Shown here piece by piece: positions 1 to 13,100 of a DNA stretch of 64,000 nucleotides (the first letter of the stretch is position 1; each line of letters opens with the position of its first letter). The notes beneath the pieces are model-generated. The model did not search any database. It was not told where the DNA came from and saw only the letters and a program-made list of their open reading frames with translations. Made by a program: the position numbers and the translations under genes. The stretch comes from Agelaius tricolor (Eukaryota; Chordata; Aves; Passeriformes; Icteridae), in contig JALJCS010000001.1 of assembly GCA_023055355.1 (NCBI GenBank), positions 96,209,381 through 96,273,380 on the forward strand, written 5' to 3'.

Positions 1-423
<423 letters not shown>

Positions 424-700
424 AAATTCTGTACACCAGCTGCCACCTCAGTCTTAACCAGTGGTGGAAGAACGGTCTCAGAACTGTTTGTCTCAATTGG
501 CCATTTAAGTTTAATAGCGAAAGACTGGTTAATGATTACAATGCATCGTAAAAGCTTCAGAAGGAAAGGAATGTTTGTGGACCATTTGTTTCGTGGCAGT
601 TTAAGTTATTAGTCTTTAAAATCGATAAATTTTTTAAAATGGAAACTTGACCAAAAATCTGTCACAGAATTTGAGACCATTAAAACAGAAGTTCAATGCT
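424..700 (+). other. EEF1A1: EEF1A1 3' UTR
   Basis: Non-coding tail of the eEF1A1 mRNA from the stop codon to about the cleavage site. Several blocks read almost as in the mammalian EEF1A1 3' UTR as I recall it: GACTGGTTAATGATTACAAT near 526, the block around 543-575 (GCATCGTAAAAGCTTCAGAA), GTGGCAGTTTAAGTTATTAG near 593, and ACTTGACCAAAAATCTGTCA near 645. The exact cleavage site is not visible; about 15-25 nt after the poly(A) signal is expected. Confidence 0.85.
679..684 (+). terminator. EEF1A1: EEF1A1 poly(A) signal ATTAAA
   Basis: ATTAAA follows the conserved phrase GTCACAGAATTTGAGACC, as in the mammalian gene. It is the first plausible signal after the stop codon. Confidence 0.75.
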
Positions 701-3700
701 ACGTCTCTGTGTTCTTTGGGTTAATGTTAAGTTTATGGCAAAACCGATATCTAGTCATGGTGGGATAAGAAAGGATTGTTGCTAACTAAATACGTTCAGA
801 AGTTGCAAAGCAAATACTCAAAATTACTTGTTTCTGAAGAGTAGAACAGAATTAATCTACAGGTTTACTTTTAAACTGATCTAAGCCTTAAATAACTTTC
901 CTGGTGCTTTCTTCAAAAACTGTTTTTAGATTGGATTGCACGAATACCAGGTAACAATTAGTGTTTTCGTGCATTCTGTGAAGCATTGAGTAAACCAAGA
1001 AAAGTCTACATGGAAAAGAAAAAAGTGAACACATTTAACCTTAAAAAAACATTACAAAGAAAGAATCCTACATTGGGTTTCCAACATTTTGTACAATGAT
1101 TTTTCTAGTCAAAAGCAGAACCAGATTTTTTTTTCCTGAGAAACGTGTTGTGTAGCTCTTAAAAAATTAAACACTTTAACATAGATGTTTTCTAATATAT
1201 AGTAAGATGTTTACCAGCCAAATATGAAACTTCTGTCTAGAATTACACTTCGATGCAATCTGAGTGACTTGCCATTGTAGCCTACACCAAATGGCACAGT
1301 GGGACAAGGTGCCTGCTATCCTTTTAACAACAGGGTGAAAATTTGGATCAAAACGTTAAACGGGACTTTGGTATCTAGTCCAAACTCTTATCAGTAGACA
1401 AATAACCCCACATTACATGTTCTGGGTTATAAGAATACCAGCTGTAATTATTAAGAATTCTGTCATAGAAGCCTTGCTTCAAATTGGTAAATGGGGGCAA
1501 GCAGTTAATGGATAATCAGAGCTGACTTGCATAATGGTGCAGCTGTTTTACTAACCTTTCACATGATTTCCCCACAGCATCCCCAGGATAGGTCAAAAAG
1601 AATTGGTATCTCTGAGGGACTTGTTTCATGACACCAGTATGTTTGTTCTGCCTGTAATGGCTGTATTATCTCTGTTCTGTTTTCCTTTCCTTCTCCAGCT
1701 GTGTGCTTGCTCTGCAGGAACTCATATCTGTACTGCTTGGATAGGTCTGAACTGCTGTACTTGTTTTCATGCTCTTAGTCTGGATCTTTTCTCCTTTTCT
1801 GCTCACCTTCTGTGTCTTAACTACAGTGGAACCTTGGAGCATTACCCACTGATTTTGAAGGTACAGTGGAAGCAAGGGCTAGAGAGCTTCATTGCAGGCT
1901 ATGTAATTCAGTAAAGAAATTTCTGCTGCCTAAATTTGCTTCTGAAGGTTTGTTAGTGTCCCCAAGGCAACAGGAAGTACATAACTTCAAAATGGAGGCA
2001 GACCTTCTGTTGCCATAATAAAGCTTGAAGTGTCATGCCAAATCTTAGCATGCTTTTCAGTTAAACCGCTAAATATTTTCCAAGAGCCTTGGTCAGACTG
2101 GTTCAGCAGAGTTCTGATTTGGATGAAAAGCAAAGCAGCTTTGGCACAGGCTCCCTTCAGCTCGGCTCGGCGTTCCTCAGATTTTCTTCACGTTCCTTTG
2201 TTAGGCGCAGGATGTTTGGTTTGGCCGGCCAGGGGCTGGACATGCAACACCCAGTCTGGAGTGCCTCTGTGCACGTTGCACAGGGCTGTCTGCAGCTGCG
2301 TGTACCTGCTCCGTGCTAGTTTGGAAATGGGCTTGTAGTGAGCAACTCATTCAAATCCTTAGGGAAAATTAGGTGTGACCCAGCAGTGCAGTGCTCTGCT
2401 GCTATTGCAAGAGGCCCCTAGGTCAGCTGTGCATAGATCAGATCAGCTGCCAGAGCTGCTGGGAGGCTGGGTCGTGTTAAAATGGCCCGGCTTAAGAGCA
2501 GGACAAGAGTCAGCTGCACAGGTTGTGGCAGAGGGACTGGTTAGGAAGAGACCCCTAAATAACACTTGCATCTAACAACTTCATGTGAGCAGCAAAACAC
2601 TTGGGAATGCTCTGCCTGCAATACTAGCAATTGCTTTCATGTACTTAAAACCTACATTTTACTCATTTAGTTTTCTTTCTTTTTTACTTTAACTTTTATA
2701 AACTAGATTTGCTTTCTATGCACTAATGTTAATGCCATCTCAGTTCTTTTCTTAATCTGACTACCTGGGGCAATTGTTAGACTTTTGTAAACAAAATTTG
2801 GGAATAAAACTACTTCAATCAAACTTTTAATAAATGTTCTTAGTTGAGAACTGTATTTGTCTTCTGACTGCTTATTTCTTTAAGCAACTTCTACAGCTGT
2901 CCTTAACTCTTTCCTCACTGTCCTGCAATGCTGGTGGTGTTCATAACAGAGGTGTGACAGAATGCTGCTGTGGTGACGGAGCCAGCTCTGAAGGCAGAAA
3001 ATGGGCTGGAGTCTTGCATTTGTGAATGTTTCCTTTCTAGTTGTTGATGAATGTTTTGGTAGTCCAGAGGACTTCAAATACACAAAAATATTCCAGAAGT
3101 GTGGGGCAAGGGTAATGGGGGACAGAGAGGACAAAGGCTGGTTGGTCGTGGTAGGAAAATGGAGCAGTGGAGTCACAGCTGATATCACTAAATAACTTCT
3201 TGCTCAGTGTTGGTTGCCTAGGTGGATAGTTGAGGCTAGAATAAAATGGACTCTGCTCAGACTACTGCCCAGAGGCATTTTAATTATATCTCAGATCAGT
3301 TTGTACAAGGCTAATAACTGGAATAACTTACTTTACTGAAATTGCAAATGAAAGACTCATTCACATTCTGAATTTAGCTCAGTATATTTTGAAAGGTATT
3401 GACAAATTTTGGAAAATATTTTCTATAAATGCGTATTTTAAATTTTAGATTCGGTCAAGATAAACCATGTAAAGACAAACTTTACAGGGATATTCCATTC
3501 CTCACTGGTGCTAAATTATTATCTGTTTAAGAACCATGTAAGTTCAGTCTGATGAATACAACCCACCTGGTTTTAATTTCTATTAGTTCTTCGTTTATGT
3601 AGTGCCCAGAGGGAGGCTGGGGGCTGGAGGATGCTGATAAGCTGCCTCACCAACAGCACCTTGGGGGACCCTGAGCACCTCTGAGTCCTGCTCAAAGCAT

Positions 3701-5071
3701 TTGTTTCACCCAGGGCTCCTTTTCTACAAAAACTCTCTCACACATTTCACTGCAAGTTCTAAATTCCTGACAGTATTAACACCTTTGAATTTATTAGTTT
3801 CAATAACTCAAATTTTTCATGTCATCTGATTGCACCAAACAGTACTTCCTGGCTGGGAATTTAGTTTTCTGAAAGTACAAATCTTAAATAATACCCAAAC
3901 CATAAGCTAAACAGAGGAATAAACTGTGACCATGGAAGATAATGCTGGGCGAAATTACCTTTCTCTTGCAATGCTGCTCCTGCTTACCAAGGAGAGGCCA
4001 GAAACCATCTCAGGAGAAAGAAAAGGGCACCTGGGGTACAAAAGATCTGAAGAAAAATCTTGATATCAAAACTGTATTGGCTTCCAAGGTACAGAAGCTG
4101 TGGATTTTTAGCCCTTTCTGGGTCCTCTTTAGTCCCTTCAGATTATTTCTGCATTATAAATGAATTACATTGTTGCCTGCTTTTTTAAAAATCAGGTTAC
4201 TTTCCCTGGCTACCTATCAGTAATTCTTTAATCCTTTAATGTTTCAAATATTTACACAACATAATTCAAATCTGCCAGCTTCTCTGTACTGGTAAGGTCA
4301 CAGCTGAACCCATATTTTCCTTGGAAGATGCTGAGTGAGGTATTGAGGGAAGGTGGAAATCAGAGTGGGATATTCTGATAAAGGATCTCAGCCTCAGGGT
4401 GAGGGGATGGTGGGGCAGTGGTGGGGTGCACACCAAGGAGCTAAAATTTGTGCAGGTTTTGCTTATTTCTTCCTTTAAAAAAGCTAAACAAGTAGGAAGG
4501 TACCTAAGCTTTCATTGGTAAATCATCCCCATGGGCCAAGCATGTGATTTTAAGGATGCAGTAGCAATAGGTGGGCCCTGTGTAGGTTTGCTGAGGTACT
4601 TGCTAAGTCTGTCTTTGGCTCTTCTTAGCAAAGCAATCTAGAGCCCTGGGCATCCTCCTGCAAGGGCATCTGCTACCTCAGGCCCAGCACAAACACTAGT
4701 CCTTGGGTTGCTAATTTTTTTGCATTACATAGTCACTGGAAATGAGCAGAGCCAGCTCACCCCCTTACTCAGGCCCTGCCACCAGCAGTCACAGTCACAT
4801 TTTACCTTTCAGCCCAGTAAAGTCTGGATTATTTAATACAAAGGGAAGAGCCACAGCGTTTCGCCAGCCCAGGTGCCTGTTCTGCACAGATCAGCACAGC
4901 TGCCAAAGCTGTTCACTCCAAACCTGCACAGAGATGGAAAGGCAACACAAATGTCCCCTCCTGGAGGGGGTTGATTGCAGGTAAGGCTGAAATTAAAAGG
5001 AAGCTTCAGGTTCCTCTTATCTGCAGCCACCTGGGCACATCTTAAGCAAAATGCCCATTTTTTTATTCCAT

Positions 5072-5135
5072 ATATGTATATATATACACACACATGCACA
5101 CCTATATATTATATATAACATATGCATACATCTAC
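5072..5135. repeat. AT/AC-rich simple repeat
   Basis: Alternating TA, CA and TG steps (tatatatgtatatatataca and following) form a short degraded microsatellite, followed by AT-rich sequence to about 5400. Confidence 0.7.
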
Positions 5136-5863
5136 ATAATTTAATAAGGTATCTAATTTTTCTTTATAATTGCCATCACCAGACTCCTTAAAATCTGCAA
5201 TTCCTATTTTGAAGCTGGATTCTAAGCTAATTCCTTAGTAAAAAAAGTGAAATGCCTGAAATGCCCCCAAATGAATTAATATTTAGTTATTGATAGTAAG
5301 TTATTATTTATACATATTATGATTTTTATATTATTTGTTATGTATAGTTCTTATAATGAAATATTTCATTAATATTTAAAAAATATTTGGTTTATAAGCT
5401 AGGCTGTGGTTCTGCTGACAGGACATGAGTATTTTGGATAAAGAGACGTAGGATTGTTGGTGTTGACTTGTTTAACGAGTCCTTTAATAGCCTTTTCCAG
5501 AGGAAAAAAAGGAAGGAATAGATGAATTTAAATGTAATTATAAGTTTTTGTGACTGATATTACTAGTAACAGTAACTAATGTCACATAGCCTGCTGCTAA
5601 AGCACCTTTATTACAATACCCTAATTCTTTGGAGAAGGAGGGGGTGCATATATGTGGCCTGGGAGTGGGAGAAGAAAAACCACCCTGAACAGGGGCTCTG
5701 CTCTACTGCAGTCACTTCCTTGTGAGGGAAATTCCTGCAACTCATTCCTGGGCAGCATTCCCCAGGCTGCTACACACGTGGCACAGCCAAGGAGAGCTGA
5801 GGTCACTGCCTGTGACGCGACCACTCTGCTCCCGAGCAGCCGCTTCCAGCTCCTGCCAGACAC

Positions 5864-6031
5864 CCACCACTGTCCACCAGCCAGCTCTGGGGCACTGTCA
5901 CCAAGCCACCACTGTCCAGCAGCCAGCTCTGGGGCACTGTCACCAAGCCACCACTGTCCAGCAGCCAGCTCTGGGGCACTGTCACCAAGCCACCACTGTC
6001 CACCAGCCAGCTCTGGGGCACTGTCACCAAG
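5864..6031. repeat. 42-bp minisatellite, four copies
   Basis: Four head-to-tail copies begin at 5864, 5906, 5948 and 5990. Each unit starts CCACCACTGTCC and ends GGGGCACTGTCACCAAG. Copies 1 and 4 read CCACCAG where copies 2 and 3 read CCAGCAG; otherwise they are practically identical, which points to recent expansion or homogenisation. A degenerate fifth start (CCAGCCCTGTCACC) follows. The unit is a multiple of three, so any frame open in one copy stays open across the array. Confidence 0.95.
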
Positions 6032-9000
6032 CCAGCCCTGTCACCTGCCCACCTGGCCAAAGTCTCCCGAGATGCAGCGGGACAAGGACAAAACCTCTCT
6101 CAAGTGCCAGCTCAGCACTATCAGGCTCAGCAGCCGTTCCACTTGTGACTCCAAAAGTCCTGTACATGTGTGACACAGGCCACCACCTGGTCATGCACGG
6201 CAATTTTCAAGTTAAACCACAGTAGACCGGGAGGGAAGAAACTGGTCACGAGGCTGTTGTCACCTCCCCTCTCTTCTTGCTGCCCTGTAAGGCAGAGTGA
6301 GCTCATTTCCCACCTGGCTCCGTGCCTGCTCTTCAGTTAACCACATCCAGCACTAAGACACTTGGAACAAGAGCAGCTTGTGCTTATCAGTCTCCAGCTG
6401 TGCCTGAAAATGTCCCTCCTGGGGCTTGTGCTGGGAGCTGCAGCTGATGCCAGACAGGAGCACCTTGACCCTTCACTCACTCCACCTGTGTCCCTACTGC
6501 AGCCCGGGCTCTTGCTGAGCCGTGCTCCTTTGCAGCCCTCCCCAGTGGCTCTGCCAACCACTCCACAACCAACCCTCTGCAGGGACACAGATAGGGAAGC
6601 TGAGGCTGTGGATGTGCCTGCTCAGAGCTGAGCACCCCAAGGAGACATCAGAGGCCATCAAAACATCCAGTCTTATGTCTGCAAAGAGGTGAAGAGGGTG
6701 CAGCCTCCAGCTTTCAGGATAGAAGGTTTGCCAATACTGCATTCCTTAGCACAGAGGTCAAGGCCCAGGCACCAGGCATGGCCACCACACAATGGTGAGT
6801 ATGAAGTCAGAGATCCTCTGGTGGGCATCCACATCACTCTCCTCCCTCAGAGCTACACTTGAAGGGTACAACTTGCACAGCAATTTAGAAAGAAGACAAA
6901 AGCATAATTTGTTTCCCCCAAGCATCACTGACAGTAAAATAACAGGTCAAGAATCAAACCTTTTTCTCTGCCCTTTATGTAATAGCAATTGCCCAGCAAG
7001 TCTCCCATCTCCACAACTAATTTTAATCAAAGGAGGGGAAAGACACCTTTTATTTCTCAGTAGTGCCATGAAATCAAGGCAAAGGATGGAAAGAACACCC
7101 TGGAAGGACTCTGAGCAGCATTAGCCATGGTTTGATGGGAAGAACTGAGAGCACCTCCTCAGTGGAACAGCATCTCCAAGGGGACAGTAGATTCCTCCCT
7201 GCATCCACTAAATGACATCCTGAGATACCTGTCACTGCATGAGGAACACAACCTGGCAGGTATGATCATCAATGTTGGTAACCCCTGAGCATCTAAAACC
7301 ACTGCATGCTAAGACTGTTAGTTAAAGGTTGCAGTTTTTAGTGTCTCATAGCATAAAATGTCTTTCCATTTTTCTCTTGCTTTCATGTTCCAGGCAGAAA
7401 TAAAGACAAGATGAAGAAACTGCTCAGTTCAAGTACCATATGAAATGAAAACTAGAGTAGGGAAGGAAAATAAGTTGTCTTAAAAATCTGGGGTAAGAGA
7501 GTGGTAGTGCTGATCACCAGGCCTGGGCTCTGCAGGAGGGAAAGAGAGACATACACACTGAAGCAGGGAGCACAAGGACAGCTGGTACATGCAACAAGTT
7601 AGGTCAGCCTCACCACACATCCTCCCTCCCTGCTAGCCTGGTGACAGCAAGGATTACAGGACAACAAAGTGCCATTCATTACTGCTCAGGCAAGGAAAAG
7701 CAAGCATGTTAAGAGCAGACTCCTCCAGTTCTGCCCTTCCCATCCTGTTGGTCTTAGCGAGGCCACAGGACCTGGGAAGGTCTAAGCTCACTTTGTGACA
7801 CCTAAAAACCAAACCTTGGGCCTTGTAACAAATCCCCACAGGTTAGAAACCAGATGGCACAAGGTGTCCCTCCTATCTGTCCATGCTACTTGAGCAGATT
7901 ATTTAGCCTTTCTGTGCTTGGTTTTCTTACCAAAATGAATATAATTACCTTCAGCAATTTCTTTTCATGTTAAAAGTCTTCTCACACAAGAACTGTTGAA
8001 CAAGCACAAAATACTGTGGCAAACTCTGTACACATGAAACCAATACCTGAGGGACAGCCAGTCCTCAAACTTGTGCACAAGCCAGGTTTTCCATTTCAGC
8101 AAATATGGACATCATCAACCTACATACATGAACAGAGGACACTCTGTCTTAACAAGGGAACTCACCAGTGGCCAAAAACCCATTTCACATGAAACAGAAA
8201 GAGCAGTTGTTACAGAGGATCTGCTGGGAAGCAATGCACTTATGACTTCAATTCCCTCTGAACTTAAATCCTCCCCCCTCCTTAGGTCACAGCTGTGCAT
8301 TATGAAATTGTTAAAGGAAGAAAACTCCCCTCCTTCTGCTCTTCCTTTAAGACTGGTGCAGCCCAGCCCAGTGGAATCACCCTTTCATTTATGCTGCATG
8401 TGTGAGACCAGAAGCACAGAAAAATTTAGCAAAGTGTTTCCTTTTGTAGCAAGGCACAAGGTACCTGCCTTTAAAGACACACATTATTGAAAGCTAAAGA
8501 GTCCTGTCAAATGACTGCTGACAAGAACCAGGAAATAGTTTTGAAAATGCATCATCAGATTAAAAGTGAAGATTTAGGGTTTCTTTGGATTCACATAGCA
8601 GGAATTCCATGAGCACCATCCCAGGAGCCTGAGTTACACTGCAGAAACCATAGCTGCCTTTCTTATGCTGAACTTAAGGTTTGCAAGGTTGAAGCAAATC
8701 TTAGAGCCAACAATGATGGAAGGAAAACAGGCCACAGATATAAAGGAGCAGATAGATGTTCACCTTTCTGAGCCATTCTGACATGAACTGACCTACAGAT
8801 CACGTGTCTAAAGCTCTTCCACACAAGCCAGTGGACAGTGACAGGGAAGTGCTTTTAGGCAGGCTGGATAATGCCCCAAACAAACTGCAAACTCTGCTCA
8901 TCCTCCTGCTGCATGACAGTCTCTGTCAACAAAAGGGATTTACTCTGACTCCTTTCTCTGGAGAGGAAAGCAACCCTCACCCAGAGCAAATATGCCAGAG

Positions 9001-9039
9001 AAATTTCCAGAATCGTATTTTCAAAATGACAGGTACATA

Positions 9040-9105
9040 TATTTGGGTCATGGTTGGACTCAGTGACCTTAAGGGTCTTTTCCAACCTATAAGGTTCTCT
9101 GATTT
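9040..9105 (+). mobile_element. CR1 LINE 3' tail fragment
   Basis: The phrase GGTCATGGTTGGACTCAGTG followed by ACCTTAAGGGTCTTTTCCAA and a TCT-GATTTT remnant matches the 3' end of avian CR1 elements. Only the tail is present, typical of 5'-truncated CR1 insertions. Confidence 0.8.
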
Positions 9106-9566
9106 TACTGTATAAAATATGTCCTGAAGCCAGAGGACATTCAGAAATGAGACCAGCACCAGAAACTGCTGCCTGAGTCAAGCAAGGATTTGGTAGATGC
9201 ACAGCAACAGCTTGGATTCCATGTGTCTTGCTGGTGAGTAACCAACTGCCCAGTTGATCCAATTGACTCTATCTCACTCAAATCCAAGTTCTGTTCCTGT
9301 CAGTTGCAGGACCAGTGCTGATGAGAATCCCACTCCCCCAGCCCCCAGCATATCAGACAGAGCCTCACAGTGCCCAGGATGAGGTCCATGGGGCAGGTTC
9401 CCACATGTCCCCCACCCTCCTCAGCACCCAGCCCGGTCCAGCTGCCTCCCCCAGCTCTGCAGTGAATCTCAGCCCACCTTACATGTGGGAACTGTGATCC
9501 ATGAACTGGTGAGGCCCTGTGAAAGCTAAGTGATAATCGAGTTCTTCAGCAAGTTTCAAGATAAGC

Positions 9567-9576
9567 TTTATTTATT
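9567..9576 (-). terminator. MTO1: MTO1 poly(A) signal
   Basis: Overlapping TTTATT words on the + strand read as two AATAAA hexamers on the - strand, about 545 nt beyond the MTO1 stop codon. Other signals cannot be excluded. Confidence 0.55.
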
Positions 9577-10118
9577 TTAAAAGAGAAAAACATCTGCAGG
9601 ATGTTGTGTTTACATTCAGTCTCCTAATTAACTTTAAATATTCGTGTGGCACACGTTTCCATAGCCAAGTGTCTCCTTCTGGCTGACACCACACTGAGAC
9701 ACCAGCCTGTGCATAGTCACTGCACAGCTATGAACACAAGTCCTGAACTCAATGGAACACACTTTTCAGCTCCAATCCTCTTGTGCTGCCATGGGCATTG
9801 CATGGTAACATTTCTTACTCATTTCAGAAGAACCAAACACTGTCCTTTACAAGATACAGATTTTGACTACCCAAAGTCTTCCAAATGAGTGGAATTTCAA
9901 AAGCAGTTCTCCTGTCTCTCCATTTGCATCAGCAAAATCACAGGCTGTATTTAGGTTTCTGAGCATTTACCTTGTGCATTCATCACCTTTGTTCTATGCA
10001 ATGACACTGCCACAGAACCCAACTACAACTGCTTTGGATCCAGCCAGCATGGGTGTTATCTGGGAAGACGCTCAGGAGGGGATCTTGCCAAGAAGTCTGG
10101 CAGGATCAGCGCCTTTCT

Positions 10119-13100
10119 CTACAAAGGTGTTTTAACAAACTTTGTCTCCTCTTCAGAAAACTCTGCTGAAACCTGTCTTTGTGAAGTTGCTTTGCCTGAG
10201 TACATTTTCCCTGGGAAGTACTCCCCAGACTGAGGCACAGCTTTTAGCTTCTCTGTCTTGCGGTGATTGGTTTTCACAAATCTTAGCAGGTTCACAATAG
10301 CAGCTGGTGTGACTCCAGGGATACGGCTGACCGCACCAATCTGCACATGGAGACAGGAACAAGTTAACTAGCACCAAACCTACACACTGCGTGGAGCTAG
10401 TGAGAAATGAGATCAAAACTGTGGGTGCTCCTTTCCCTGATTCTTTCACCCCCCTGCCCCTTGAGAAGACAGAAGGGATTCAGTGCTGCTCAGCCCAGCT
10501 GTGGATGAGTTTCTCACCGTCTGGGGGCGGTTTGCGTCCAGCTTCTCCCGCACCTCTGCCGAGAGTGAGGCATCAATGGCAAAGTAATCCAGGTCATCTG
10601 GCAGCTGGAGCGCCTCGTCACGACGCACCTCTTCCATTTCCTGCTGCTGACTGACTACACACCACTCGTAAGCAGCTGTGGTGATCAAGGGAACAAGAAA
10701 GGCAGATACAGATAGATATTAATGTGAAACAATCACTTGCACGAAGCACAATGAGAAATTTCACTGAGGTGGGTCAAAAGCTCCTAAGGAAATTTCCAGC
10801 CTCACAGACTATAGAGCCTAATTCACATCACTGCTTTGGAAGAAGTTATACTCTTTGATTTGTTATAGGAATTTATATATGTGGGTGGTTTTCATCTTCT
10901 CATCACAACAAAGGATGGAGTATTTGATGGGAGAGTAAGAAGGAAAAACCCAAAGAGTGATCTTAAAGAGTGAAACATCAGTGCATAAAAAGGGCTGTGG
11001 CTTATGGTAAAAAGTTCACACTTTTTACATAAGCCACATAAGATCACACTTTTTACATAAGTTCACATAAGATCAGTGTTTCATTTCTCTAAGCAGCAAC
11101 ATGAAAAACACTAGGACAACTGCTGTCCCCTTACTGTACAAACATATAAGATCACCATGAGAGCCTAATCCTTGTACCCTACCTTCTATTTTCAATCTCT
11201 CTGCCAGCTCTCTCCACTGAGCAAGCTTGCCCAGGGGTTCTGGGATAGCCTTTGCCAGAATCTCCATGTTGACATCTTGATACTGAAGGACATCAAAGGC
11301 ACTGTGAAGAACATAAGTAAACATTTATGGTAAAAAGGAGTCACACTTGTAAGGCAGATTTATGGCTGTTCCAAGCTCAAACGTACAAAGTTCTTAGCTT
11401 AAGCCAGAACAACAATCTCGGAGTACTGACAGCTTCAGGAAGGATGGACAAATGCTGTGACTACACCACTAGCCAGATGTGCTAAAGCAAACATAACCAG
11501 AAAGCTCCACATGTAACACTTACCTGACAGGTGACCTGCGATTGCTACTGATGGGAACTCCTGGTAGTAACTGGGACCATCTGGGTATGCTGAACTGAAG
11601 TGATTTTAGTGTTGCGATCCCATCCTCTAATGCAGCTCTCATCTTAACCGCTTGTTCATATCGCTGCTGTGACACACACCCAGCTTCTTCAAACCCTGCA
11701 GAGACACACGGTCCATGAGACAAAGGTCCAGAGCCAGGCAGGGCCGGTCAGTGCAGGAGCTGCCGGGGCAGAGCACCTCTGTGAGTGAGCCTGGCGTCGG
11801 CGTTGTCGGGCCGCAGGGCCATGCGGAACTCCACGCGGCTGGTGAACATGCGGTAGGGCTCGCTGGTGCCCAGCGCCGTCAGGTCATCGATCAGCACCCC
11901 CACGTAGCCCTCGGTGCGACTGACGGTGAACGGGGGCTTGCCCTGAGCCCGCCGGCACGCGTTGATCCCAGCAATCACACCCTGCGCAGGCAAAACAAAC
12001 CAAACTCCATCGCTCTCTCCTTAGCAAAAACGTTGGCACACCTGCCTGCCCCAAAGGCTCACACGTCAAACCGCGCCCAGGAAAATGCAACAGTCTGTGC
12101 CGGTAATCCAGGCTGTTTCCTTCTTGTGACATTCTCAGTGTCTGAAGGGCTTCTTGGCCCCTGCTGATGTGTCTGGAGACAATTCCCACATTTTCAACTA
12201 TACCCACTGCACAGTCTCCATGCTGAAACACTTGACAGGACTTTCAATTACTATTGTTACTGCAACTTTAGGGATAGCAACTGCAGACACTTGTACAGAT
12301 ACAAGTAAAAGTATCTTAGGCAAGTCTGGAATCAGGATGAGCAACAAAAGTAAGAACATCTCATGAGCACAAAACAGGCCTAGCAAGACTATCACAAAGG
12401 CCAAGGTAATATCCCTTTCTGAGTGCTGAATATACAACAGTCAGATTTGCCCACCTGAGCTGCAGCTTCTTCATAGCCTGTTGTGCCATTGATCTGGCCT
12501 GCAAAGAAGAGGCGCTGAACAAGACGTGACTCGAGAGAAGTGGTCAATTGTCGGGGGTCTAAAAAGTCATACTGCACCCCATAGCCTGTGACACACAACA
12601 AGACAGATGTTACAGGAGGGACTGTCAAGGCAACCAGTGGAGCAGAATGGTTTATCAATTCTATTTATGATTTCTGAGCAAGCAGACTAAAAATCACTGC
12701 ATTCAGGAATTAGTTTTGCTTCATGTTTCCTTTGTTTTGCTATGCTCTAAACAAAACCTGCTTTTCATTAACTAGTAAATAAATATGACTAATAGATTCA
12801 AAACTATTCAGCCCTCACCTGGCTGTAACATCTTGGCTTTTTCCAAGCCTGGGACGGATTTGATCACCTGCTCCTGTAGCTCAGGTGGCAGTGTCATGGA
12901 CATGCCCTGGGGGTAAATGACATTGGAATCCAAGCCTTCTGGCTCCAGCCACACCTGATGTTCTCGGTCTGGGAAGCGCAGAACCTTTGATTCAAGAGAG
13001 GGACAGTACCTGTAACAGTAAACAGCCATGAGCAGCACCTGACATGGAGAAAAAGTTACTTTCCAGAATTGAAGCCGGAGAGACCCACAGCTCCAGACAG

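Larger units (their letters stand above)
701..9566. other. Intergenic region between convergent EEF1A1 and MTO1
   Basis: About 8.9 kb with no gene I can support. Short reading frames are scattered and show no splice context or family resemblance. Contents worth naming are an AT-rich stretch near 5.07-5.4 kb, the 42-bp minisatellite at 5864-6031 and a CR1 tail near 9.04 kb. Polyadenylation-like AATAAA words (for example near 2017 and 2804) could serve longer EEF1A1 transcripts, but nothing else supports this. A GC-richer part at about 5.6-6.7 kb contains frames on both strands that I take as chance. Confidence 0.6.

Noticed and set aside
5864..6031. Possible CRISPR-like array
   Set aside because: The copies are directly adjacent with no unique spacers, and the genome is a vertebrate's.
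5652..6225. Reading frames of 173 and 167 aa on the + strand
   Set aside because: They run through the 42-bp minisatellite, whose length is a multiple of three. No splice signals, family resemblance or Kozak support.
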